The notes under the pieces were generated by a model that was not told where the DNA came from, did no database searches, and saw only the letters and a program-made list of their open reading frames with translations. Shown here piece after piece: positions 1 to 10,349 of a stretch of 64,000 bases of DNA. The DNA comes from Candidatus Hydrogenedentota bacterium (GTDB lineage: Bacteria; Hydrogenedentota; Hydrogenedentia; Hydrogenedentales; JAEUWI01), in assembly GCA_016182605.1 (NCBI GenBank), contig JACPGE010000047.1, forward strand, positions 27,435 to 91,434, given 5' to 3'. The translations under genes were made by a program, and so were the position numbers. How positions within the stretch are numbered: position 1 is the first letter of the stretch; every line of letters starts with the position of its first letter.

Positions 1-326
1 CCGGAGAGATAGACCGCATAGGAACGCTCCGCCACAGCCAGACTGTTCAATGTCGGAAATGCCGGGAAGTTCCCCTGAATCTGCATCGCGGTCGAACCGA
101 AAAAGGGCCCAAAATTGGGAACCAACCGCTCGATGGCGCCCGACTGCTTGTCCCCATTCGCCACCATCGAGGCCAGCGCCGCCCACATGCCATGCAAAGC
201 CTCTGGCTCCATGCCGGCCGCATTCACGGTGCCGCCCGGGCTGAATCCAATCGCCATTCCGAGGGAAATCAGCACTGCCATCAGCAATGCCTGAATCCGG
301 TGCCTTACTACCGCGCCCATAGCCAT
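1..326 (-). CDS. Secreted hypothetical protein, 3' part cut off by the window edge
   Basis: Minus-strand frame open from ATG at 326 to the window edge: MAMGAVVRHRIQALLMAVLISLGMAIGFSPGGTVNAAGMEPEALHGMWAALASMVANGDKQ...; hydrophobic N-terminus. Missing from the ORF track because it has no stop in the window. Confidence 0.65.
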   Translation of the reverse strand, partial: MAMGAVVRHRIQALLMAVLISLGMAIGFSPGGTVNAAGMEPEALHGMWAALASMVANGDKQSGAIERLVPNFGPFFGSTAMQIQGNFPAFPTLNSLAVAERSYAVYLS

Positions 327-568
327 CCCTTTGCCTGTATTTCCGCTGCCACGAGGGGCAGCCTGCCGCCACTGAGTTGACCCGCAAGTTCCGCCATACC
401 TTACACGGTTCCACGCAAATGCGGCAAATTTTGGCGAGGACGCGCTTCCCGGGCCCGCCGCTGGAACGGCCACTGCGCACGGCCCGCATCCTATGCTACC
501 ATGTGCGGGTCCAAAGTCCTGTGGCCAATGCAGTGCGGCGCCACGCGCCGCGCGGAAAGGGTGGGGAA

Positions 569-1669
569 ATGTCCAGTCTTCAACAAATCCTGGCGTATGC
601 CGTAAAGAATGGCGCCTCCGACATTCACCTGACTGTGGGCAGCCCGCCAGCCGTGCGCATCGACGGCTCCATCCGCTTCATCGAGACCGAAAACCTCACC
701 CCGGCCGACACGGAATCCTACGCCGAAGCGATGATGGACGAACTTCAGTTCGCAGCCTTCCGCGAACGGAACGACTTCGACCTCGCGTATGGCGTCTCCG
801 GACTCGGCCGATTCCGGGTCAACGTCCTGAAGCAGCGCGGCTCCATCGGCATTGTGATGCGGCACGTTAAGGGCAAGATTCTCGACTTCGACACCCTCAA
901 CCTTCCCCCCGCCATGGAAAAGATCGCCGCCATGGAGCGCGGGCTCGTCCTCATCACGGGAACCACCGGCAGCGGCAAGTCGACCACGCTCGCCTCCATC
1001 ATCGACTGGATCAACAAGCGCAAGCGCAGCCACATCATCACCCTCGAAGACCCAATCGAATTCCTGCACACGAACAAGAAATGCATCGTCACCCAGCGCG
1101 AAGTCTCCATCGACACCCGCGATTTCAGTTCCGCGCTGCGCGCCGCCATGCGCGAAGATCCCGACGTCATTCTCGTGGGCGAAATGCGCGACGCCGAAAC
1201 CTTCCAGGCCGCCATCTCCGCCGCGGAAACCGGCCACCTCGTCTTCTCCACCCTGCACACCACCAACATCATGCTCACCATCGACCGCATCATGGACATG
1301 TTCCCCTCCACCATGCACCAGCAAATCCGTTCCCAGTTGGCCCTGCAAATCCGCGCCTGCGTCGCGCAACGCCTCCTCCCCGCCGCAGACGGCAAAGGCC
1401 GCGTGCCCACCATCGAGATCATGTTCAACAACCCCGGCATCTCCCAGTTGATCCGGGAAAACGAACTCAAACAGATCCCCACCGCCATCGTCTCCGGCCG
1501 CGAAATGGGCATGCAAACCTTCAACATGAGCCTGGTGGAGTTGCTCAAGAAGAAACTGATCAAAAAAGAAGACGCCGAAATCGCCTCCGACAACCCCGAG
1601 GAACTGAACATGAACCTCCAGGGCATCTACCTCTCCCAGAATCGCGGCGGCATCCTGAAAAAGGGCTGA
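569..1669 (+). CDS. pilT: Type IV pilus retraction ATPase PilT/PilU family
   Basis: MSSLQQILAYAVKNGASDIHLTVGSPPAVRIDG, Walker A GTTGSGKSTT, HIITLEDPIEFLH, LVGEMRDAETFQAAISAAETGHLVFSTLHT. Start moved from 377 to the in-frame ATG at 569 preceding the conserved N-terminus. Confidence 0.93.
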   Translation: MSSLQQILAYAVKNGASDIHLTVGSPPAVRIDGSIRFIETENLTPADTESYAEAMMDELQFAAFRERNDFDLAYGVSGLGRFRVNVLKQRGSIGIVMRHVKGKILDFDTLNLPPAMEKIAAMERGLVLITGTTGSGKSTTLASIIDWINKRKRSHIITLEDPIEFLHTNKKCIVTQREVSIDTRDFSSALRAAMREDPDVILVGEMRDAETFQAAISAAETGHLVFSTLHTTNIMLTIDRIMDMFPSTMHQQIRSQLALQIRACVAQRLLPAADGKGRVPTIEIMFNNPGISQLIRENELKQIPTAIVSGREMGMQTFNMSLVELLKKKLIKKEDAEIASDNPEELNMNLQGIYLSQNRGGILKKG

Positions 1670-1710
1670 GCAACGCCCTGAAGCAATTGTTCAGCCCGAA
1701 TTTCCTTTTT

Positions 1711-4700
1711 TCAATTGGCGCTGTCGTCAGCGACCACAAGAAACTCGTCAAACCTGCACAATCCAGGATTCGGAGTGGGAGCTACAATTTCCAGGTGAAA
1801 ATCGGTAAGAGACGTGATTGCATAGGTATCGCTCACTTTGCTTCCAAAGAATTTGTGGACGCCACCATGCGCTATCCCCCAGTCCACCGAGACTCTGGTC
1901 AATCCACCTTGCGGGACGAATCGCAGTGTGATCTCCCACCATGCGTTCCTCAAATACACTTTGTGGGAATCCCCAATATCGGAGGAGAATGTGTATGTTT
2001 TGCTCTTATCTACAGCGGTATGCGTATCGAGTGACAATGTGGCCTTGTCACTACCCGAGACTTCAAAGTGCTCTACTGCCAATATCGTTGAGCTGAAATT
2101 GGGATTGTTGTCATCAAGTATAATCTTGAACTTTCCGAGTTCGGGAAGCTGATACTTAAACGTTATCATCAATTCCTCCCCGATATTCAGATTAATCCCG
2201 TGCTTTATCTTAGGCGAATTGCCACTTACTAGCCCCTCCATGAAGTAATTTGGCCCATTGATATTCCCCAGAATGCTTGGAGAACCAGCCGATCCGCAAC
2301 TCCCGGCAGCGTGCATATCGACCCAGAACTCTTGCGCCATAAAACTATCGAACTGCGCACCGGAAGCGGTGCCAGTTGTGTAGAAATACGAGTCCGCATT
2401 GCCCAACGGGCTTCCGGTCAGTTCAACATCAGGGGAAGTGTGCGCGCCGGCACCATTGTTCACGAAGGCATACTCATCGATATGGGCAGAGCAGATTGCC
2501 AAAGAAGTGAGGTTTCGCCGTGGTGTCAGCCAGATTTCATAGTCACCGGAGCTAGCCACATCCATAGTCATCTGCAGATAGCCACGCAAGTCTTCCTGAA
2601 CGGTCCTTTCCGGGGTGAAACCACTTTCGTCAAGCTCTGCCCAGAATTGAACTGTATCGTTGTCCTTCCACGTCCCTGCTTCGACTGTCCACCCTTGCTG
2701 AGAAAGCGTCGTTCCACTCCGGACTCCGCTACCGTTCAAGTCCTCAAAATCATCGTCCCAGGCCAAGTATTCTTTCATCGCATTTTCATCTGGATTTTCG
2801 CCCAAAAAGGCTTTTCCCCTCAGGTACAAATCGCCCTCGTCGGTTATGTACGCAAAAACAGCGGAACTCTGCGTCGATATATCTGTCGTTTCAAACTTAA
2901 AAGCAGAATTCGAAGGCGCAGGAAAAGGGCTTCCGGGCGTCCAGGGCCACTCATGAAGGGTACCTTCCAGATACATGTTTCCATCACCATCAATGAGGGC
3001 AACCACGCTATCGGCACTGTTCTTTATCACCAGTTCTTTTTCATTCTGCTGTTCCGTCAAGCCTTGCTGTGATTCATAAAGATTGCCGCGCAAGACCATG
3101 ATACCATCGGCGTAGTCACCTTCGACCGTTGTATTGTCATAACTGTAGCCGTCGTCAAAATCCCCATCGCTAAAGAATGACGCTAGAAACAAACCGTCGC
3201 TCCTGTTGACGACAAACCGGTTCCGCTTGGCCAAAGTAACGGCGGCCTCGGCGTCAAGCAGACCATATCCGGTATACCGATCCCGCCCCAAGGTGGCCTC
3301 TTCTTCAAAAGGATCGTCTTCATGAAAAGTGCCCCCTCCTGCATCAGCAATTGTCCGGGTCTCGGAGTAGTTCATATCTCTCGATGAGAACTGAAGCATC
3401 GCCTGGACCTCCAACGGATCGAGTGGTGTCCCTGCACTTTCTTTGTTTGCAGAAATGATTAATGCGGCGACGCCCGCAACTTGGGGTGTGGCCGACGAGG
3501 TTTTGCTGTAGTCAAAATTGTACTTATACAGGGGTGAGGAAGTAGTCGAGGTTACGCGAAATCCGTTCTCTGCGAATCGGGAAGCTGTGGTCCGGCCACC
3601 AAGCGCAGGCGCCATTACGTCGACTTGCCATCCATAATTGGATCCCCAGTTGTTTTGGGGGGGATTGCAGTTGCAGTCACAGTCACCTGGAGACCACTCT
3701 ACCGACCCCGGGCTTCCCGTGAAAGCCCCGAATTTCCGTTTCATTGGGTAACATTTATTCAATGCTCCAACACATATTACTTCCGGCAGGCGTCCCGGGT
3801 AAGCCGGATTCGGCTGGTCCCAATTGTGCGCCGCCGCCACCAGCACGACACCCGATGCCCGGGCGTCCCGAACCGTCTCGATAAGCGCGTCATTCACTTC
3901 ATACCAACCCAAACTCATCGTGATTACGGTCGCGCCATCGTCAGTGCCGGGATTGTTGTCCGGGTCGGCAGCAAAGTCGATGGCCGCAGCCACGTCGCCG
4001 GGTTGACCGATATACTCGTCCCACGCCACTACCGGCATAATCTTGACACCCACGTTTCCCACTGCATAGTCCCCGCCCGCAACCCCAGCGACGCCGATTT
4101 CATTGTTTCTGATGGCGCCCACAATACCAGCACTATTGGTGCCATGACCGGCGAGATTAAAGTCATCCGGGTCATCATCGTCCCAAACAAAGTCATAGCC
4201 ATCAACAAATTTGTTGGCACCGGCGAAATCCGGGTGTGTTTCATCCACCCCCGTGTCCAATACCGCCACGATAACGCTATTATTACCCACCGTGTGTTCC
4301 CACGCATCTTCGACATGGGTTATCCGTCTGTTTTCCTGTCCAGGATCGTTGTTCCCCCAACCGGCGGCATAGCTTGGCAAGTTACACCCGTCATTATGTG
4401 CCACGTTGCCCGTTGCGCACCAAGGTGTATCCGTTGTGGCTCCGGCAGTACCCGCATAATAAGGATCATTGGGAACGCCGGTCGCCAGCACCGAATACAT
4501 TGGAACGAATTGTGGGCTGGCTGCGGTTGTGGCCGCTTCATCGAAGATAGCATTTGATACCTCGATGGCGTCAGCATCCGGATCGATCAGGCGGGTCATA
4601 TACCCGACCTGTCCAATATTGCGATGTTCCAGTATCCGCTCGACCAGCAATCCGTATTTTTGCAGCAACCCATCCACGACTTGTTGTTCGATCAAATCGG

Positions 4701-5148
4701 AAAAGCTGACATAGATTCTGTCTGACAGAATCGCCTCTTTTCCCACCTCACACTCATAGACGGACCCTGCAATATCGATATCGTCTTGACCTCGCAGGTT
4801 GCCCATCAAATCCTTGAGTTGAGCCTTGTCAGCTCCCGCTCTGGTGGAGAATACTTGCTTCGACGTATCCGCCTGAGCAGCGGCCGCGATACGTCCCGAA
4901 AATGGCAAAAGCCGACTATGCTGATTGGCGATTTCCACCTTGCGTGCCGCACTGACGCCCTCCTTGAAGCGCACCCCCACCCGATCTGGAATTTTGATGA
5001 TTCGTTGCTCTCCCTCGTAGGCGGAGCGAATACGCGTTCCATCACCGCTCTGTTGCGCGACAGAAGCGGGAGCGAATACACTCAGTACGATAAGCATCGA
5101 GATAGGTTTCGCAAAGTGTCTCGACTTGCTAAACAACAAGTTCTTCAT
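1711..5148 (-). CDS. Secreted S8 (subtilisin-like) serine peptidase with long C-terminal extension
   Basis: Signal peptide; VAVLDTGVDETHPDF (Asp), GHGTNSAGIVGA (His), KTSSATPQVAGVAAL (Ser) motifs. Confidence 0.92.
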   Translation of the reverse strand: MKNLLFSKSRHFAKPISMLIVLSVFAPASVAQQSGDGTRIRSAYEGEQRIIKIPDRVGVRFKEGVSAARKVEIANQHSRLLPFSGRIAAAAQADTSKQVFSTRAGADKAQLKDLMGNLRGQDDIDIAGSVYECEVGKEAILSDRIYVSFSDLIEQQVVDGLLQKYGLLVERILEHRNIGQVGYMTRLIDPDADAIEVSNAIFDEAATTAASPQFVPMYSVLATGVPNDPYYAGTAGATTDTPWCATGNVAHNDGCNLPSYAAGWGNNDPGQENRRITHVEDAWEHTVGNNSVIVAVLDTGVDETHPDFAGANKFVDGYDFVWDDDDPDDFNLAGHGTNSAGIVGAIRNNEIGVAGVAGGDYAVGNVGVKIMPVVAWDEYIGQPGDVAAAIDFAADPDNNPGTDDGATVITMSLGWYEVNDALIETVRDARASGVVLVAAAHNWDQPNPAYPGRLPEVICVGALNKCYPMKRKFGAFTGSPGSVEWSPGDCDCNCNPPQNNWGSNYGWQVDVMAPALGGRTTASRFAENGFRVTSTTSSPLYKYNFDYSKTSSATPQVAGVAALIISANKESAGTPLDPLEVQAMLQFSSRDMNYSETRTIADAGGGTFHEDDPFEEEATLGRDRYTGYGLLDAEAAVTLAKRNRFVVNRSDGLFLASFFSDGDFDDGYSYDNTTVEGDYADGIMVLRGNLYESQQGLTEQQNEKELVIKNSADSVVALIDGDGNMYLEGTLHEWPWTPGSPFPAPSNSAFKFETTDISTQSSAVFAYITDEGDLYLRGKAFLGENPDENAMKEYLAWDDDFEDLNGSGVRSGTTLSQQGWTVEAGTWKDNDTVQFWAELDESGFTPERTVQEDLRGYLQMTMDVASSGDYEIWLTPRRNLTSLAICSAHIDEYAFVNNGAGAHTSPDVELTGSPLGNADSYFYTTGTASGAQFDSFMAQEFWVDMHAAGSCGSAGSPSILGNINGPNYFMEGLVSGNSPKIKHGINLNIGEELMITFKYQLPELGKFKIILDDNNPNFSSTILAVEHFEVSGSDKATLSLDTHTAVDKSKTYTFSSDIGDSHKVYLRNAWWEITLRFVPQGGLTRVSVDWGIAHGGVHKFFGSKVSDTYAITSLTDFHLEIVAPTPNPGLCRFDEFLVVADDSAN

Positions 5149-5441
5149 GGGATAATGCCTCCTGTTAAATTCGCAAACCTGCCTCGCAATTGCGCCAAGC
5201 GATGCGAACGGGTAGTTTTCCTAATTTCTGCCTGAAGCCCACGGCAGATTTTCCTTGTCAACACATCACCTTTAAACAAGCCTTCGATTGTTTCGAGTGA
5301 ACAACGCTCCCAGCGCATGGGATTGAACCATTCTGTTTCCGGCGTGAATCTATACGAACATGTTAGCGTGTTTCGGAAACTTGGCGGCACAGCGCTACCA
5401 GACAGCACAGACCGCTCTCAGCCATCATGGAAATCGTGAAT

Positions 5442-6515
5442 TAGTGGTTTGATTCAAGTTATACACAGCTTCTTAAATAATTGCGCATAATTTGCGCAGG
5501 GTTTCGTTTGGTTTGGACCAAGCCCCGAACTGGTCGCACACCGTCTCAATGAGTTCGTCCAAGGTTTTGAAATATCTGTTGTGGGTGCGCAGGCGCCGGG
5601 TCAGTTTCCATACGCGCTCGATTGCGTTCAAGTCGGGGCTGTATGGAGGCAGGTAGTCCAATCTGAGAACGTCCTTGTGGGTTTCGAGCCAAGGCCGCAA
5701 TTCGCGGCTTTTGTGCCAAGCGGCGTTGTCCACAATGACCACGATAGTTTTCCCCTTGCGTTTGTGGCGCATCACTTGGGTAAGGAATAGCTGGAAGGTC
5801 TCCGCGTTGAACGTGCTCATCAGACAACTCGCAAAGTGCCCGTCGGACACCCGGACCGCGCCAAATACGGCCACGGATTTTCGCGTGGGCGCGTGCAGCA
5901 GTATGGGGTCCTTGTTTTCCCGGGGAACCCACATTTTGCAGCGGGTTCCGTGTTGCTGGAAATGGCACTCATCCTGGAACCACAGGTCAAGGTCATCCCT
6001 TGCCGCCATCCGCCGGAGTTTTTTTATATGCCCTCTGGGCTTCCGGGTCGGCTTGGGCAATGACAGGCCGCGGTTTGCGCAAGCGAAATCCCAAACTCGT
6101 AAAAAGGCGCTGGCATTGCCGCACGCCCAACTGGGCGCCGTAGCGCTGAGCCAAGTGCACTTGAAGAAGCTTTCCGTCCCAAAGATTCTGCGCGTACCCG
6201 AAGTCAGTAGGAGCCTTGCGCAATTCCAGGCCCAGCGATTCCAGGTCTGCCTCGCCAAGAGCCGGCGGCCTCCCTGGGCGCTCGCCTTCGCGCAAACCTG
6301 CGAATCCGTCCTCATTGAAGCGGCGAACCCAGTATTGAACCAAGCGCACGGGTGCGCTTCGCCCACAAGACCGCTTCACAAGTGTTTCACGTTCTTCGTC
6401 GCTGAGTTCAATCCGAGGGCTATACGCATGGTTCCCTCTTTCGTTATGCCTGGGGCTTATATAGAGAGCACATCTCATTCGCAATAAACTCCTCCAACTA
6501 TGAATCAATCCACTA
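5442..6515 (-). mobile_element. IS630-family insertion sequence with imperfect TIRs
   Basis: Left end TAGTGGTTTGATTCAAGTT at 5442; reverse complement of right end TAGTGGATTGATTCATAGTT ending 6515 (14 of first 15 identical); both ends begin with TA; encloses the transposase. Confidence 0.8.
5473..6478 (-). CDS. IS630 family transposase in two overlapping frames (frameshift at an A7 run near 6034)
   Basis: N-terminal HTH frame (RRFNEDGFAGLREGERPGRPP...) and C-terminal DDE frame (DLWFQDECHFQ, VIVDNAAWHKS, LPPYSPDLNAIERVWK); a +1 (or -2) shift at AAAAAAA joins them as RAYKKLRRMAARDD. Confidence 0.85.
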
Positions 6516-6565
6516 CTTAATACCCTGAGCAACCTCCAAGATCCCGGTGCGGTGAAATTTCCGGG

Positions 6566-7267
6566 TTAAGAGCCCAATGTTATAATCACATCCCCGTTGT
6601 TCGTGCATTCGATGGAAGATTGCGCAGATGGGGTGGCCGCGCCATCCGAACTTCTCATCCTCACACTACCATCGCTGGCACATTCCACTTCACCTTGCAC
6701 ATTATTGACGTTGGTTCCATCGGTCGACCACATGGATATGCTACCGCTTGAATTTGCTCTCACCGAAGAATTCTTGCTGCTCTTAAGGAGGGCGTCTCCA
6801 TTTCCCAGCGCCTGAACATACGAACCATTATGCCCTCTCAGATATGCGTTACCATTGGTGTCGATAAGGAATTCAGCATTATTGACACCCCAATCCCCGT
6901 GCAGCCAAATCCTGCCACTACCATAAGCCCCAGGAGAACTATCTTGCCGGGCCATCGCAAAAGCACCCGTCGAAGTTTGTAATTGAGATTGGTTATTGGT
7001 CGTTGACAGATTATGCCGCGCATCGGCCGACATCATCGCGATTCCCCCCGATGAAGTATTAACAAATTTCAAGTAGGCAGCACTATCTTCTGTACCTATA
7101 TAGCCGTCTCCATTGAAGAATTCTATATTTCCCGTTGGTGTTGTGCCATCATCGGACTGCCAACCCAACTGGAGGAAGTCCGTCGCTGTACCTGCGGCAT
7201 ATGCGACGGATATACCGAATGCTATGGCCAACGCGGACATCCCAAGAGCTTTGACAAGTGTTTTCAT
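6566..7267 (-). CDS. Secreted hypothetical protein, 233 aa
   Basis: Signal peptide MKTLVKALGMSALAIAFGISVAYA; Gly/Ser/Asn-rich body with LIDTNGNAYLRG. Confidence 0.75.
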   Translation of the reverse strand: MKTLVKALGMSALAIAFGISVAYAAGTATDFLQLGWQSDDGTTPTGNIEFFNGDGYIGTEDSAAYLKFVNTSSGGIAMMSADARHNLSTTNNQSQLQTSTGAFAMARQDSSPGAYGSGRIWLHGDWGVNNAEFLIDTNGNAYLRGHNGSYVQALGNGDALLKSSKNSSVRANSSGSISMWSTDGTNVNNVQGEVECASDGSVRMRSSDGAATPSAQSSIECTNNGDVIITLGS

Positions 7268-7581
7268 GACACTAGATACCTTTCTGTTGTGCGCATATAT
7301 CGTGCGCTCCCTTGTAGGTTAAAGGAACATGCATTACTTGTCAAGTTTTTTATCTAATTCAAACATGAATATTCATTATCGTTTTAGTTCTCTTGGTCGA
7401 TTTAAGTTTCAGTATTACTAAATCAATCGTCATTCTCATAATGCCGGCATGAACCAGTCGAACCTTACGGGGTATCGGCGCAATTCATGATTCGCCAATC
7501 AAATGCGCCATGGCTGTTTTGAATACCAGATGACCGGTCGCTTCAAATGGCCGTGAAGAGGCCGTGGACACAAAGCAATGA

Positions 7582-7800
7582 ATGAGATACACTAGAGACT
7601 GGAACAACCACGATGCCTCGGAAAATCAGAGAGAACTTATTCACGATCTCCATGATGCAGGGTTCCGCGAGGTCCCGGGTGGTGGAAAAGGCGGGCGTCG
7701 CAAGTTCGCCCACGATAGATTCCAGGGTGCTGTTACCCTGAGTGGCAATTCTGGTGATGACGCAAAAGCGTATCAAGAAAAACAAGTACGTCACCATTGA
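7582..7800 (+). CDS. HicA-like type II toxin (mRNA interferase)
   Basis: NQRELIHDLHDAGFREVPGGGKGGRRKF...DDAKAYQEKQVRHH; small basic ORF directly upstream of a HicB-like ORF. Confidence 0.6.
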   Translation: MRYTRDWNNHDASENQRELIHDLHDAGFREVPGGGKGGRRKFAHDRFQGAVTLSGNSGDDAKAYQEKQVRHH

Positions 7801-7812
7801 ACAGGTGAACCA

Positions 7813-8025
7813 ATGAAAGCCAGCGATCAATACCTAAAGTGGGTCGAGTGGAGTGAAGAAGATCAAGTCTACATTGGCAAGTGCCCAGATTTAATTACGG
7901 GCATCCATGGCGACGATCCTATTCAGCTTTACAGCGAGCTGTGCGAAATTGTGGACGACGTGCTGCAGCACTTTAGCCTCGAAGGCCGGTTGCTTCCACC
8001 CCCGCGCATTCAGCCCGTCATATAA
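7813..8025 (+). CDS. HicB-like antitoxin (short form)
   Basis: YLKWVEWSEEDQVYIGKCPDLITGIHGDDPIQLYSELCEIVDD matches the HicB partial RNase H fold pattern; 12 bp after the HicA-like ORF. Confidence 0.65.
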   Translation: MKASDQYLKWVEWSEEDQVYIGKCPDLITGIHGDDPIQLYSELCEIVDDVLQHFSLEGRLLPPPRIQPVI

Positions 8026-8108
8026 GACCCTCCAGCAATTGCCATCGCTGGACAGCGTTTATCATATGAGGTAGAATTGAAACAACAGGTTAACCAGACA
8101 GGAAATCG

Positions 8109-8312
8109 GTGCGAATGATTTACAAAATCGCATTGTTGCAATCTGACGAAGGATTCAGCGTCTCCGTCCCCGGGCTTCCCGGGTGCTGGTCCCAGGGGGT
8201 GACAGAGGAAGAAGCCCTGGAAAACATCAAAGACGCAATCGGCGCCTATTTGTCCGTAGCCAATGAAATGCTGGAAGGCGCGGAGATCCGCGAAATTGAG
8301 GTCTTAAGCTAA
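8109..8312 (+). CDS. HicB family antitoxin
   Basis: MIYKIALLQSDEGFSVSVPGLPGCWSQGVTEEEALENIKDAIGAYL: HicB signature. Confidence 0.85.
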   Translation: MRMIYKIALLQSDEGFSVSVPGLPGCWSQGVTEEEALENIKDAIGAYLSVANEMLEGAEIREIEVLS

Positions 8313-8314
8313 AC

Positions 8315-8527
8315 GTGCCCAAGATCCCCGGCATTTCCCATCAGGCTGCCATCCGGGCGCTGGAAAAAGCGGGCTTTGTAGTCAAACGGCAGGGCAAGCA
8401 CATAGTCATGTCCGACGGCACTCGGATCATTACTATCCCCCGAGCCAATCCCATTGACGCATATACAATGGGCGGAATCGCCAAGGATGCTGGACTCACA
8501 GTTGAACAATTCAAAACGCTGTTGTGA
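8315..8527 (+). CDS. HicA family toxin
   Basis: GISHQAAIRALEKAGFVVKRQGKHIVMSDGTRIITIPRANPIDAYTMGGIAKDAGLTVEQF: HicA signature; 2 bp after hicB. Confidence 0.88.
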   Translation: MPKIPGISHQAAIRALEKAGFVVKRQGKHIVMSDGTRIITIPRANPIDAYTMGGIAKDAGLTVEQFKTLL

Positions 8528-8751
8528 ACGTCGTTGTCGTTATCGATCAAGTGTATATATGAAGGAATCACACTGGAACGGATAGGACCGTTTAACCCCA
8601 TTCCTGCTCCTCCCCCACCCCTAACCCCTTGATTCCGTTTGATCTCCCCCCCCGCCAGCCCCTACAATGACCGACCCATTCCCCGGCTAGGCCCTCCGCC
8701 AACCGTACCGGGGAAACACCCAAAACGACCCGTGTTTTACTGGAGACGATC

Positions 8752-10071
8752 GTGGACAAGCTGGTATCCCTCTGCAAACGTAAGGGCTTCATTTTTCAAT
8801 CGAGCGGCATCTATGGCGGCGTCAACGGCTGCTGGGACTTCGGTCCGCTCGGCGTGGAACTGAAGCGCAACCTGAAAAACGACTGGTGGTACAACTTCGT
8901 CCAGGTCCGCGACAACATGGTCGGCCTCGACGCAAGCATCATCATGCACCCGGATGTCTGGAAAGCCAGCGGCCACGTGGACGCCTTTCACGACATCGTC
9001 GTGGACTGCAAGGAATGCAAGAAGCGTTTCCGCGAAGATCACCTCGAATCCAAGGTCTGCCCGGAATGCGGCGGCGAACTCACCGAGCCGAAGCAGTTCA
9101 ACAGCATGCTGCGTACCCAGCTCGGCGTGAGTGAAGACACCGCCGTTAACACCTACCTCCGCCCCGAAACCTGCCAGTCCATCTTCGTCGACTTCAAGGA
9201 AATCTACTCCTCCTACCGTGTAAAGGTCCCCTTCGGTATTGCCCAGATCGGCAAGGCCTTCCGCAATGAGGTGAACCCGCGCAACTTCATCTTCCGCAGC
9301 CGCGAATTCGAACAGATGGAGATCGAGTTCTTCTGCCGCGAAGAGTCGGAAGAAGAGTGGTTCTCCTGGTGGCAGAAGGAGATCTGGCAGTGGTACCTCG
9401 ACCTCGGCATCGCCGAAAGCAAGCTCCGCTGGTATGAGCACCCGAAGGAATCCCTCGCCCACTACTCCAAGCGCACCGTCGACGTCGAATATGAATTCCC
9501 CTTCGGCTGGGGCGAATTGCAGGGCCTCGCCAACCGCGGCACCTTCGATCTCACCGCCCATTCCAAGGCCTCCGGCAAGGATCTCGCCTTCTTCGATCAG
9601 GAACAGAACGAACGCTACATCCCCACCGTGCTGGAACCCTCCGCCGGCGCGGATCGCACCACCCTCGCCGTGCTCTGTGAAGCCTACGACGAAGAAGAAG
9701 TCCCCACCAGCAAGGAAGGCGAAACAGAGACCCGCGTGGTCATGCGCCTCCATCCGAAGCTCGCCCCCATCAAGGCCGCCGTGCTGCCCCTCGTGAAGAA
9801 GGACGGCCTGGCCGAACTGGCCCAGGATCTCGAAGCGAAGCTCCGCCGCAAATTCCCCACCTACTACGATCACAGCGGAGCCATTGGCCGCCGCTACCGC
9901 CGACAGGACGAGATCGGCACCCCCTTCTGCGTCACCGTGGACTTCGACACCAAGGAAAAGGGCACCGTCACCGTGCGCGAACGCGATTCCATGGCCCAGG
10001 TCACCATTCCCATCGAAGAGGTGACGGCCTACATCGAAAAACGCGTCACCCTGGAGCGGCCCATCGGATAG
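8752..10071 (+). CDS. glyQS: Glycine--tRNA ligase, single-chain type
   Basis: VDKLVSLCKRKGFIFQSSGIYGGVNGCWDFGPLGVELKRN; RNEVNPRNFIFRSREFEQMEIEFF; GTG start. Confidence 0.95.
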   Translation: MDKLVSLCKRKGFIFQSSGIYGGVNGCWDFGPLGVELKRNLKNDWWYNFVQVRDNMVGLDASIIMHPDVWKASGHVDAFHDIVVDCKECKKRFREDHLESKVCPECGGELTEPKQFNSMLRTQLGVSEDTAVNTYLRPETCQSIFVDFKEIYSSYRVKVPFGIAQIGKAFRNEVNPRNFIFRSREFEQMEIEFFCREESEEEWFSWWQKEIWQWYLDLGIAESKLRWYEHPKESLAHYSKRTVDVEYEFPFGWGELQGLANRGTFDLTAHSKASGKDLAFFDQEQNERYIPTVLEPSAGADRTTLAVLCEAYDEEEVPTSKEGETETRVVMRLHPKLAPIKAAVLPLVKKDGLAELAQDLEAKLRRKFPTYYDHSGAIGRRYRRQDEIGTPFCVTVDFDTKEKGTVTVRERDSMAQVTIPIEEVTAYIEKRVTLERPIG

Positions 10072-10078
10072 GCAGCAC

Positions 10079-10128
10079 GAAGGGGACCGTCCTCTTTCCG
10101 AGATTCACGAGGAGAAGGGACTGTTCCG
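10079..10128. repeat. Dispersed repeat, copy A1 (AAGGGGACYGTCCTCTTTCCGAGWTTCACGAGGARAAGGGACTGT)
   Basis: Near-identical to 20195..20242. Confidence 0.75.
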
Positions 10129-10200
10129 AATGGCGCTTACTTAAGGACCATATTCGAAGAAATTCCGCGCCCTATCACATGAAGGACGTCAACATCCGCA

Positions 10201-10234
10201 CAAGTAGGCCTTCGCTCGCCGAGCGTAGGCATTT
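10201..10234. repeat. Dispersed repeat CAAGTAGGCCTTCGCTCGNNGAGCG
   Basis: Also at 27488..27525; contains the palindrome CGCTCGNNGAGCG. Confidence 0.65.
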
Positions 10235-10349
10235 CTACACGAATCAACCGCACTACACACTAACAATGTCGCTCCAAAAGTTGAAATGGTCCCCCTTCGA
10301 AAATGGAACCGACAAGAGTCTTAAATCGTCAACTTCAGCACCAAGTGGA

